From: DASUPK01 sp036377415
GTDB lineage: Bacteria > Actinomycetota > Thermoleophilia > Solirubrobacterales > 70-9
Length of the DNA stretch: 25,710 bases
Reading direction: 5' to 3'
Assembly: GCA_036377415.1 (NCBI GenBank)
Contig: DASUYK010000115.1
Coordinates: forward strand, 1-25,710
The notes below the pieces were generated by a model, which was given only the letters and a program-made list of their open reading frames with translations, did not search any database and was not told where the DNA came from. A program made the translations under genes and the position numbers. Positions 14,005-21,091 of the stretch are shown here, piece after piece (position 1 is the stretch's first letter; each line of letters begins with the position of its first letter).

Positions 14005-14407
14005 GTAGTCTCGCGGCGATCCGGGTGATCTCGTCGGTGTCGCCCTTGCTCGGGGTCCAGGGAAGCTCGAGCGGGTCGTCCTCGTAGCGGGGAACGACGT
14101 GGATGTGGAAGTGGAACACGCTCTGCCAGGCGGCTGCTCCGCAGGCGTTGATCAGGTTGACTCCGTCGGCGTCCAGGACGTCCTTCATCCGCCTGGCGAG
14201 CCGCTGAGCCGCCGTCGTGGTCGCGGCGAGGTCGTCGGGGCTGATCTCGAGCAGGTCCGTCGAGTGCCGCCGGGGGATCACCAGGGCGTGCCCCGGCGTC
14301 GCCGGGTTGATGTCCATGAACGCCATGGTGCGCTCGTCGGAGGCGATCGTCTGGCTCGGGATCGAACCCGCGACGATGCCGCAGAACAGGCAGTCATCCG
14401 AGCTCAT
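13988..14407 (-). CDS. HIT-family nucleotide hydrolase
   Basis: This is a 139-aa histidine triad protein (HINT/Fhit-like). The HxHxH triad is H99, H101, H103 in FHFHIHVVPR. C6 and C9 (CLFC) form half of the zinc site seen in many bacterial members, and NPATPGHALVIPRRH (about 34-48) matches the nucleotide-binding face. Such proteins hydrolyse nucleoside phosphoramidates or dinucleotides; the exact substrate is unknown. Its ATG at 14407 has a TAGCCT box 9 nt upstream whose TAG is also the stop codon of the preceding secreted gene. The C-terminal REGAP is encoded by the outer arm of dispersed repeat copy C. Confidence 0.93.
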   Translation of the reverse strand: MSSDDCLFCGIVAGSIPSQTIASDERTMAFMDINPATPGHALVIPRRHSTDLLEISPDDLAATTTAAQRLARRMKDVLDADGVNLINACGAAAWQSVFHFHIHVVPRYEDDPLELPWTPSKGDTDEITRIAARLREGAP

Positions 14408-14416
14408 GCAATCGGC

Positions 14417-14422
14417 AGGCTA
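14417..14422 (-). promoter_or_regulatory. -10-like box for the HIT gene (TAGCCT), overlapping a stop codon
   Basis: TAGCCT is followed by 9 nt and the ATG at 14407. Its first three bases are the TAG stop of the secreted gene ending at 14420. Confidence 0.38.
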
Positions 14423-14866
14423 AGTAGCGATCGTGACCGGCGCGCTCGCGCCGTTGATGATCATGCAATTGAAGGGGCGACCCTTCTTGGTCTTCTTGCC
14501 CTTCTTCTTGCTCCCGACCTTCCGAGTCACCTGATCGACCTTGGCAAGCAGCATCTGGCCCGTGGTCGTCGGCGCCGGGACGGTGGCGGTGTAGTTCCCG
14601 TTCGAGCGGGTCGTCGCCGAGCCGACCTCGGTGGTCGGAGCGCCCGACCAGTAGAGGTGGACCGTGCGGTCCTTGCGGCAGTTGCTGTTGCTCGCGACAT
14701 TGCCGCTCGCGGTCACGGTCGTCTCGGTCGTGATCGTCGTCGGCGCGACGCTGACGCTGACCGTACCGCCCACGTTCTTGGGGCCCTTCTTGGCGACGGC
14801 ACCGGGCGCGACCACGAGCCCGATCGCCAGCGCGAGCACGGCACACGCACTGAGAAGCTTCTTCAT
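14420..14866 (-). CDS. Secreted lysine-rich Ig-like protein (paralogue 2)
   Basis: This is a 148-aa protein with a signal peptide (MKKLLSACAVLALAIGLVVAPGAVA) and a mature part starting KKGPKN. The middle is a Thr/Ser-rich beta domain (VSVAPTTITTETTVTASG...TVHLYWSGAP...NGNYTATVP) like a bacterial Ig-like fold. A basic loop (KKKGKKTKKG) then precedes FNCMIINGASAPVTI. Cysteines at NCRKD and FNCM correspond in position to those of the protein at 12444-12854, so the two appear paralogous. An AGAAGGGA Shine-Dalgarno lies 10 nt before the ATG. Function unknown; it would be exported and probably cell-surface associated. Confidence 0.75.
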   Translation of the reverse strand: MKKLLSACAVLALAIGLVVAPGAVAKKGPKNVGGTVSVSVAPTTITTETTVTASGNVASNSNCRKDRTVHLYWSGAPTTEVGSATTRSNGNYTATVPAPTTTGQMLLAKVDQVTRKVGSKKKGKKTKKGRPFNCMIINGASAPVTIAT

Positions 14867-14907
14867 GGTTGGTTTGTCCCTTCTATTGAGTCGAGACTCC
14901 TACTCCG

Positions 14908-14926
14908 GAGAGCGCCGAAGCGCCCC
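14908..14926 (-). terminator. UUCG-loop hairpin downstream of cca
   Basis: On the minus strand GGGGCGC, loop TTCG, GCGCTCTC forms a stem of four GC pairs extended by G-T and G-C pairs, capped by the stable UUCG tetraloop. It is 60-80 nt past the cca stop and ahead of the next secreted gene. It could terminate cca or structure the leader of the secreted gene. Confidence 0.4.
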
Positions 14927-14973
14927 TGAGGGGTACGCGGAGACCTTGCATTGTCCTTGTCAAGCTCCTGAAC

Positions 14974-14987
14974 AGCCGTCGACGGCT
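14974..14987. terminator. Perfect 14-bp palindrome at the cca stop codon
   Basis: AGCCGTCGACGGCT is fully self-complementary and overlaps the cca TAG (14988-14986). As RNA it can form AGCCG-UCGA-CGGCU. It may be a weak terminator or a protein-binding site. Confidence 0.35.
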
Positions 14988-16416
14988 ATCGGAGCTGTCG
15001 CGCCCGCTGGAGCGCGTCGTCGCGACCACTGACCTCGCCCGCGAAGGCGGCCGCTCGCAGCTCCTCGAGAATCCGGCCCATCTCCGGGCCGGGCTCGATG
15101 CCCAGCTCCCGCTCGAGATCGTCACCCGTGAGCGGCGGCCGTGGAGGCCCATCCCGGTGCCACGCGAGGGCCTCCCGCAGCATCTCCCTGGCGAGGTCGA
15201 GATGTGCCTCCACCATCTCGGGGCTCGCGAGCGGTCCCTCGCCGCGGGCAGCGAGTCGATCGGCGACGCTGAGCAGGGTGACATCTGCGGCCACGGGCTC
15301 AGTCGCCACGAGATACTCGTAGACGGCGCGCCGAGACAGCGGCCGCTGATGGATCAGGAATCCCAGGCGAAGGTGGTGGAGGGCGAGACCCTGAAGGGTC
15401 TCGCTGAGACGGCGGCTCGTCCGCAGCCGCTCGCAGATCTCGGCGGTGATCCTCGCTCCGACCTCGTCGTGCCCGATGAACGTCACGTACCCGAAGCCCT
15501 CCGAGCGGGTCGCGGGCTTGCCCAGGTCGTGAAACAGGGCCCCGAAGCGGAGCGCCCCGCGACGCGTGAGCTCGTCGGCCACGGGCTCCGCGAGGAACTC
15601 CCCGATCTCGTCGACCAGCGCGCCGGCGAACCCCGCCACGTCCACCTCGATCGCGAGCCACTGCTCGAGTACGGCGAGGGTGTGACCGAACACGTCGAGA
15701 TGGTGGTTCGGGTTCTGAACGACCCCCCTGAGCGCCTCGAGCTCGGGGAGCACGATGGGAGTCAAAGCGAGGTCGCCCATCAGATTCAGCCCGCCGAGGG
15801 GATCCGGCCCGTCGACGAACCCGCGGAGCTCGGCGAACTGCCGCTCGCCGGCGGGATCAGCGGCGCGAGCGGATGCGGCGCGCGCGAGGTTGGAGGTCGC
15901 CGGGTCAATCGTCAGCCGATGGCCGGCGGCGAGCCGGACGGCGCGAAGAAGCCTGATCGGATCGCGCTCGAAGGACGCTTCGGACGCGGCCCGCAGCACG
16001 TGCCGATCCGCGTCGCCGAGTCCCCCGGTGGGATCGAGCGGATCGCCTCCCGCGAGCGGGACCGCGATCGCGTTCACGGTGAAATCCCGAGCGCGAAGAT
16101 CGTCCTCGATCGTTTCCGCTCGGAGCGGCGCCACGTCGACATGCCACTCGTCTTCGGACGAGACCGCCCGCCAGGTCGCGTGCTCCTCGGAGAGCGCGAA
16201 CGAAAACCCTCCCGCGACCTTCGCGATCGCCCGCGCGGCCTCCTCCTCCCCTCCCGGCTCGACGGCGAGGTCGGCGTCGATCACCCGTTCGCCGAGCAGG
16301 GCGTCGCGAATTGCGCCACCGACGATCCAGACCTCCTCCTCCCCCTCGAGCGCGGCACGCGCAGCCGCGAGGGAGGGTGCCGAGGAGATCGCCGCGTGCA
16401 GCGACCCCCCGCTCAT
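14986..16416 (-). CDS. cca: CCA tRNA nucleotidyltransferase (class II, with HD domain)
   Basis: This 476-aa enzyme adds or repairs the 3' CCA of tRNA. The nucleotidyltransferase head has VGGAIRDALLG (G33-G34) and the metal-binding pair D47/D49 (DAD); RDFTVNAIA (about 109-117) and ERDPIRLLRAVRLA (about 149-162) follow as in the family. A C-terminal HD domain has FGHTLAVLE (about 242-250) and HD at 295-296 (LFHDLGKPATR), suggesting phosphodiesterase or phosphatase activity. A poly(A) polymerase role cannot be excluded from sequence alone, but the domain order favours CCA addition. The ATG at 16416 overlaps the alr stop (ATGA), which rules out the longer upstream open frame and implies translational coupling. 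Confidence 0.9.
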   Translation of the reverse strand: MSGGSLHAAISSAPSLAAARAALEGEEEVWIVGGAIRDALLGERVIDADLAVEPGGEEEAARAIAKVAGGFSFALSEEHATWRAVSSEDEWHVDVAPLRAETIEDDLRARDFTVNAIAVPLAGGDPLDPTGGLGDADRHVLRAASEASFERDPIRLLRAVRLAAGHRLTIDPATSNLARAASARAADPAGERQFAELRGFVDGPDPLGGLNLMGDLALTPIVLPELEALRGVVQNPNHHLDVFGHTLAVLEQWLAIEVDVAGFAGALVDEIGEFLAEPVADELTRRGALRFGALFHDLGKPATRSEGFGYVTFIGHDEVGARITAEICERLRTSRRLSETLQGLALHHLRLGFLIHQRPLSRRAVYEYLVATEPVAADVTLLSVADRLAARGEGPLASPEMVEAHLDLAREMLREALAWHRDGPPRPPLTGDDLERELGIEPGPEMGRILEELRAAAFAGEVSGRDDALQRARQLR

Positions 16417-17513
16417 CCGCTCATCTCGCGGGGGACCCGAGAGGAGATCCCGCAGGTGATCTCGTAGTTGATCGTGTCCAGCCGCGCGGCGAGCTCCTCG
16501 GCCGCGATCCTGTCCGTGCCCTGGGCGCCGATCAGGACCGCCGGGGCCCCCGGCTCGACGTCGGTCTCGGGGCCGAGATCGATCGTGATGTTGTCCATCG
16601 AGACGGTTCCAACGAGGGGGTGGCGATGACCGCCAACCAGTACCTCGGCGTTGTTGCTCAGCCCCCGCCGGACGCCGTCTCCGTAGCCGATCGGGAGGAC
16701 CCCGACCCAGGTGTCCTCGGGCGCCCGCCAACGACGACCGTATCCGGCGCTCGCCCCTCGCTCGAAGCGCTTCACGTCGGCGACGTAGGAGTGCAGCTCG
16801 AGCGCCGGCTCGAGCCCGTGCTCGGCGGGATCGCGATGGAATGGATCCAGGCCGTAGACGGCGATTCCGCAGCGGACCATGTCGAAGTGCGAGGCCGGCT
16901 CCCTGAGGGTCGCGGCGCTGTTCGCGGCGTGGACGATGCAGCCGGGAGCGATCTCGCGGACGGCGTCCGCGGCCGGAGCGAATGCGGCGAGCTGGGCGCC
17001 GAGGTAGTCGTCGCCCTGCTCGTCAGCGGTGGCGAAATGCGTCCAGACTCCGGCCAGCTCCAGGTTGGGGTCGGCCTCACAGGTCCGCGCCAGCTCGATC
17101 AGTTTCGCGGGGTCTCGCTCGCCCAGGCGGCCCATGCCGCTGTCGAGTTTCAGGTGCACCCTCGCAGGGTCACGCAGCTCGCCCGCGAGCCGCGAGCACA
17201 ACGCCCCGAATCCAGCTCGCCACACGGCGATCTCCGCGCGCGCGACCAGCGCGGCTCGGAGCTCCGCCTCGGTCAGCGCGCCCATCACGAGGATCCGTGC
17301 CTCGGCGAAGTGGAGCCGGAGCTCCTCGGCCTCGGCCGCGGCGGCAACCGCCAGGGCGCTCGCGCCACCCCGGATCGCTGCCGCGGCGCACGCGGCCGCC
17401 CCGTGTCCATATCCGTTCGCCTTGACGACGGCACAGAGCTCCGTGTCGCGCCCGACGCGGTCGGAGAGCAGCCGGCAATTGCGCTCGACGGCGCCGAGGT
17501 CGATCCTCGCCAC
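16413..17513 (-). CDS. alr: Alanine racemase
   Basis: This 366-aa PLP enzyme converts L- to D-alanine for peptidoglycan. The PLP lysine is K31 in AVVKANGYGHG, and the second catalytic base is Y258 in SAGYGRRW; GVLPIGYGDG and VSMDNITIDLG also match the family. The frame is open far upstream inside nnrE, but GTG at 17513 gives the usual family length and starts right at the conserved ARIDLGA. A CTG at 17543 overlapping the nnrE stop is a weaker alternative. It follows nnrE by about 26 nt and overlaps cca, forming one operon segment. Confidence 0.93.
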   Translation of the reverse strand: MARIDLGAVERNCRLLSDRVGRDTELCAVVKANGYGHGAAACAAAAIRGGASALAVAAAAEAEELRLHFAEARILVMGALTEAELRAALVARAEIAVWRAGFGALCSRLAGELRDPARVHLKLDSGMGRLGERDPAKLIELARTCEADPNLELAGVWTHFATADEQGDDYLGAQLAAFAPAADAVREIAPGCIVHAANSAATLREPASHFDMVRCGIAVYGLDPFHRDPAEHGLEPALELHSYVADVKRFERGASAGYGRRWRAPEDTWVGVLPIGYGDGVRRGLSNNAEVLVGGHRHPLVGTVSMDNITIDLGPETDVEPGAPAVLIGAQGTDRIAAEELAARLDTINYEITCGISSRVPREMSG

Positions 17514-17539
17514 CGCCCTGCTGGTGTTCTCCGGAGGAC

Positions 17540-19045
17540 TCAGACCGCCAGCCCCGCCGGGATCGAGTCGATCACGTCGCCGGCGATCACCGAGTCGCCT
17601 CCGATCCGATCGCCCGCCGCGCGGCCAGCTCGCGAGTGCGCGATTGCCGCTGCGCATGTCGCCGTGAACGGCTCCAGTCCGCGCGCGATCAGCGCCCCGA
17701 TCATCCCGGCCAGCACGTCGCCGGTCCCGGCGGTCGCGAGCTGCGGGCTCGAGACGGTGTTGATCGCGGTCCGCTCACCGTCGGTGACGATCGTGTCGTC
17801 GCCCTTCAGCAGCACGATCCCCCCACTCCGCCTCGCCGCCTCCCGGGCGCTCTCGAGGCGCTTCGCCTCGATCGCCTCGGGATCGGTCAGCAGGCGGGCC
17901 ATCTCGCCGGCGTGCGGGGTGAGGACGAGGGGTCCCCCCCGATCGGTCAGACCGTCGATCCGCCCGGCGTGCGCGTTCAGCCCGTCGGCGTCGATCACCA
18001 GCGGCGCATCGACACGCTGGGTGAGCTCCTGGATCAGTCGCTGGGTCCCCTGCTCGCGGCCCATCCCCGATCCGAGGACGACGCACCCGGCTCGCTCGAC
18101 GGCGCCCAGGATCTGCTCCGAGGCCGCCGGGCGCAGGCGTCCATCCCGGCTCGCGCAGCCGACGGACATCACCTCTGTCAGCTTGGCCTCGAAGGTCCGC
18201 TCGAGGTCCGCCGGCACCGCCACGGTCGCGTATCCGGCCCCGGTGCGGATCGCGCCGAGCGCCGCCAGGCAGACGGCGCCCGTCAGTCCGCGTGAGCCCC
18301 CGACGATCACAACCTGTCCCGAGCTGAACTTCGTCGAGCCGGCAACGCGGCGCGGTGCCAGTCCGAGCACGCTCTCGCCGATCAGACCGGCCCGGGGCTT
18401 CGTTGGAGCGCCCTCCGGAATTCCGATCGGAGCGACCCGGAGCTCACCGGTGTGCTGCTTCCCCGGAGCGATCCAGTGGCCGAGCTTCGGCGCGTGGAAG
18501 GTCACGGTCACATCGGCGGCCACCGCCGTTCCCTCGACCTCCCCGGTCGAAGCGTTCACGCCGGATGCGACGTCCGTCGCGACGACGGGTATCGAAGCCT
18601 CGTTGATCGCCTCGATAGCCGAGGTGGCGGGATCGCGTGGCGCTCCCGCGAACCCGGTTCCGAAGATCGCGTCGATGATCACGCCGACGCCCTCGATTGC
18701 GGTCGCGATCTCGCCGGGCTCGACGTGCCGGGCGGCGGCGAAGCGGTCCAAGTTCGCCAGTGCGTCATCGGAGAGGCCATCGGGCCGCCCGAGCAGGAGC
18801 GCGTCGACCTCAAATCCCATCTCGGTGAGGACCCTCGCGGCGACAAGCCCGTCGCCGCCGTTGTTGCCCTTGCCGCACACCACCGCCGCTCGCCCCGAGC
18901 CCGCGCGCTCGGCGGCGGTCTCCGCGACCGCTCGGCCCGCGGTCTCCATCAGCTCCAGTGAAGGCACGCCCCGGTCCTGGATCGCCCAGCGGTCCGCCGC
19001 GCGCATCTCCTCGGCGTCCAGGCAGGGGTCGAGCCAGTCCTCCAT
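17540..19045 (-). CDS. nnrE/nnrD fusion: Bifunctional NAD(P)H-hydrate epimerase / ADP-dependent dehydratase
   Basis: This is a 501-aa two-domain repair enzyme. The N-terminal YjeF_N half has VVCGKGNNGGDGLVAARVL and GTGFAGAPRDP, and epimerises damaged NAD(P)HX. The C-terminal kinase-like half (from about residue 220) has VVIVGGSRGLTGAV, and TAGTGDVLAGMIGAL with the catalytic GTGD, and dehydrates the S form using ADP. It is of normal full length for the fusion. ATG at 19045 (MEDWLDP) is preferred over the in-frame start at 19069 because TAGTCT lies 7 nt before it, giving leaderless geometry. The acpS-nnrE-alr order is widely seen in actinobacteria. Confidence 0.94.
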   Translation of the reverse strand: MEDWLDPCLDAEEMRAADRWAIQDRGVPSLELMETAGRAVAETAAERAGSGRAAVVCGKGNNGGDGLVAARVLTEMGFEVDALLLGRPDGLSDDALANLDRFAAARHVEPGEIATAIEGVGVIIDAIFGTGFAGAPRDPATSAIEAINEASIPVVATDVASGVNASTGEVEGTAVAADVTVTFHAPKLGHWIAPGKQHTGELRVAPIGIPEGAPTKPRAGLIGESVLGLAPRRVAGSTKFSSGQVVIVGGSRGLTGAVCLAALGAIRTGAGYATVAVPADLERTFEAKLTEVMSVGCASRDGRLRPAASEQILGAVERAGCVVLGSGMGREQGTQRLIQELTQRVDAPLVIDADGLNAHAGRIDGLTDRGGPLVLTPHAGEMARLLTDPEAIEAKRLESAREAARRSGGIVLLKGDDTIVTDGERTAINTVSSPQLATAGTGDVLAGMIGALIARGLEPFTATCAAAIAHSRAGRAAGDRIGGDSVIAGDVIDSIPAGLAV

Positions 19046-19052
19046 CGGCGCC

Positions 19053-19058
19053 AGACTA
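19053..19058 (-). promoter_or_regulatory. -10-like box for nnrE (TAGTCT)
   Basis: TAGTCT on the minus strand is followed by 7 nt and ATG 19045, in the 44-bp gap after acpS. It helps decide the start codon and suggests an internal promoter for nnrE-alr-cca. Confidence 0.45.
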
Positions 19059-19089
19059 CCCCGGCCCACGGCCCTCTCCGGTCGCGCCG

Positions 19090-19437
19090 CTAGCCGAGGG
19101 CGATGGCGACGGCCGCGGCGGACTCACGCGAATGCGTAAGGGATATGGAGACCTCGGCATCGCCCGCGGCTCTCGCCGCCCCCCCGCGCAGGCGGACTGT
19201 CGGGGGCTTGCCCGACTCGATCTCTATCTCACGCGGTGGGACGGAGCGACCGAGGGCCTTGATTACCGCCTCCTTGGCGGCGAACCGTACCGCCAGGTGC
19301 CGGCCGGGTCGGCCTCGGCCTTGGGCGTAGGCGAGCTCGGCCGGGGTGAAGAGGTGATTCGCCAGGCGCGGGCGGCGGTCGAGGGCGCGCTCGATCCGCT
19401 CGATCTCGATCAGATCTATGCCGAGACCAACCGCCAC
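19090..19437 (-). CDS. acpS: Holo-[acyl-carrier-protein] synthase
   Basis: This 115-aa enzyme transfers 4'-phosphopantetheine from CoA to the serine of ACP, activating fatty acid synthesis. The two magnesium-binding motifs are GIDLIEIERIERA (D8) and RFAAKEAVIKALG (E56). ISLTHSRESAAAVAIA at the C-terminus is also typical. Length is normal for the trimeric AcpS type. GTG at 19437 lies 7 nt after the stop of the DUF3352-like lipoprotein gene, with GGTGAGG near the previous stop as a weak ribosome binding site, so the two are probably cotranscribed. Confidence 0.95.
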   Translation of the reverse strand: MAVGLGIDLIEIERIERALDRRPRLANHLFTPAELAYAQGRGRPGRHLAVRFAAKEAVIKALGRSVPPREIEIESGKPPTVRLRGGAARAAGDAEVSISLTHSRESAAAVAIALG

Positions 19438-19444
19438 GGCGGCC

Positions 19445-20998
19445 TCACCTCAGCCCGAGGACGGCCTTCACCTCGGTGTTCCCATCGTCACTGCCTGAGC
19501 CCGAGATGAGGTAGTCGAGGGCGTTGATGTAGGGCTTCGCCTGCGCGTAATCGGGGTCCGCCTTTGCGCCGCCGGACTCGGCGAGCTGGAAGATCGCGGG
19601 GAAGCTGAGGAAGAGGTCGGCCCCGAGGTCGGAGATCTGGCCCTGCGCGGCGCCGAAGGAGGCTGAACTGGCGAGCTGCTGGCCGGGCTGAAGGGCCTCT
19701 TGCGCGGAGCCGGCGCCGTAGGCGATCACGAACCTGTCGTCCTGCTGGGCTAGCTCGATCGGCCGCGGGAACTCGCTCGGCACGTTGAACTGGATCCCCG
19801 AGCCACCTCCCTGGAGGTTGAGCTGCTTGACCCCGGAGGCACCGCCGAGGGTGAGCAGGCCCTGCAGCTGCCTCAGCAGCCGTCCGGTCAGCTCGGCGTC
19901 GTTCACCTGGATCACGAGGGCCCCCGCGAGGGTGGGCTCGGTGGTGCCCTTGACGTAGAGGGCGGCGTCACCCAGGGCCCCGGTCAGCTCGTCGACTGAT
20001 GCCCCGGTCGCCCGCTCGGCCTGTGAGAGGCCCTGCTCGAACCCGGGGATGTCCGACTCCCTGAGCTGATCCAGGATCTGTTTGACGCTCGCCCCGAGAT
20101 CACCGATCCCGAAGGCGAGCCATGAATCCGCGGGGACCTCGGCGACGAGGGAGCTCTCCGGGGTATCGACCTCGTCGCCCCCTCCGGTGAACTCGAGGTC
20201 GAAGCTGTCCTCGGACGCGGTCAGTGACCCCGACACCGGGGCGTCGAGGTTCTCTCCCCCCACCTGCTCGATCACGTCCTGACCGCCGGGCTGGAGGTCC
20301 TCCGGTGGGATCGCCTCGAGCAGGCTCCTCGGGACCGTGTAGAGGGTCCCGAGCCGCTCCTCGGGGAGATCCCCAATCGCGTCGGTGAAGTCATCCGAGT
20401 CGCCCAGCGAGTCCCCGTTCGACGCGTCGACCGCGGCCTTGAACCCCTCCAGGCTGCCCTGGACCAGGAAGTCGTCGACGACGCCGAAGACCTCCTTGCC
20501 CTGTTCGGGATCGGTCTGGTAGGAGGCGCCGTTGTATTCCTCCGGCGGGGGGGTGCTCTCGGTCGCCCCGGCAAGCTTACGGGCGAAGGCGAGAGCGGCG
20601 TCCGGGTCCGTCGTCTCGATCGCCGCCGCGCCGTCGGGGTCATCCGCGAAGGTGGTGAAGAAGACCCCGACGTCGTCTCCCAGCCAGGGCTCGATGTCCT
20701 GCGCGTATGTGAACCGCCGCTCCGGAGGCTCCTGCTGGCCCTGCTCGTCGATCAGCGAGACGATCTTCCCGCCGGGATCGCCGGTGTCGAGGATCTTGCC
20801 GAGCGCCGCGTTCGCATCCGTCTGGGCGGTCCCCTCGGGCCTCACGGTCGCATCGACGTAGATTGGCGTGTTCTCCGGGACGGCCGCCGCTGGGCCGACG
20901 TCGACCTCCCCGCCGCCGTCGTCGCCACATCCCGCGATGGCGATGACGGCTAGGCCGGCGCAGCCGATCAGCCACCTGGTGCTGCGGCCGGGGGTCAC
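19445..20998 (-). CDS. DUF3352-like lipoprotein
   Basis: This is a 517-aa predicted lipoprotein with a lipobox IAIAGC (C24) after a hydrophobic segment, then an acidic Gly/Asp linker. The mature protein starts VPENTPIYVDATVRPEG, resembling the opening of DUF3352 proteins ('P..t..y...d'). It continues as repeated alpha/beta segments with WLGDDVGVFFT (about 105-115), DDFLVQGSLEGFKAA (about 175-189) and ADSWLAFGIGDLG (about 290-302). DUF3352 proteins have no established function known to me. It is inserted between glmS and acpS in an otherwise standard order. GTG at 20998 has TAGGAT 9 nt upstream. It is Asp/Glu-rich, as expected for an exported protein. Confidence 0.8.
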   Translation of the reverse strand: MTPGRSTRWLIGCAGLAVIAIAGCGDDGGGEVDVGPAAAVPENTPIYVDATVRPEGTAQTDANAALGKILDTGDPGGKIVSLIDEQGQQEPPERRFTYAQDIEPWLGDDVGVFFTTFADDPDGAAAIETTDPDAALAFARKLAGATESTPPPEEYNGASYQTDPEQGKEVFGVVDDFLVQGSLEGFKAAVDASNGDSLGDSDDFTDAIGDLPEERLGTLYTVPRSLLEAIPPEDLQPGGQDVIEQVGGENLDAPVSGSLTASEDSFDLEFTGGGDEVDTPESSLVAEVPADSWLAFGIGDLGASVKQILDQLRESDIPGFEQGLSQAERATGASVDELTGALGDAALYVKGTTEPTLAGALVIQVNDAELTGRLLRQLQGLLTLGGASGVKQLNLQGGGSGIQFNVPSEFPRPIELAQQDDRFVIAYGAGSAQEALQPGQQLASSASFGAAQGQISDLGADLFLSFPAIFQLAESGGAKADPDYAQAKPYINALDYLISGSGSDDGNTEVKAVLGLR

Positions 20999-21007
20999 AG
21001 GGCGGTG

Positions 21008-21013
21008 ATCCTA
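21008..21013 (-). promoter_or_regulatory. -10-like box for the DUF3352-like gene (TAGGAT)
   Basis: TAGGAT lies 9 nt before the GTG at 20998 and immediately downstream of dispersed repeat copy D. Confidence 0.4.
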
Positions 21014-21017
21014 CGTG

Positions 21018-21091
21018 AAACGGATCGCGCCTACCCCGTCAATCGGATCGCGCTGGCGCGCGCGCTCGCGTCCACGGCGCGCCCTCGCATC
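21018..21091. repeat. Dispersed hairpin repeat, nested copy D (outer element)
   Basis: The left arm AAACGGATCGCGCC (21018-21031) pairs with GGCGCGCCCTCGCATC (21076-21091). The loop is replaced by 44 bp containing a second copy (21041-21072), the same nested design as copy C. The right end overlaps the glmS stop codon (21092-21090); the left end lies just upstream of the DUF3352-like gene. Confidence 0.7.
21041..21072. repeat. Dispersed hairpin repeat, nested copy D (inner element)
   Basis: AATCGGAT, CGCGC, loop TGGC, GCGCG, CGCTCGCGTC. Five strong GC pairs; the outer pairs seen in other copies are lost. It is preceded by the linker TACCCCGTC, similar to TCACCGATC of copy C. Confidence 0.6.

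Noticed and set aside
16311..19139. An open frame of 942 codons on the + strand
   Set aside because: It is antisense to cca, alr and nnrE, with a low-complexity Arg/Ser/Pro composition. The minus-strand genes carry all recognised motifs.
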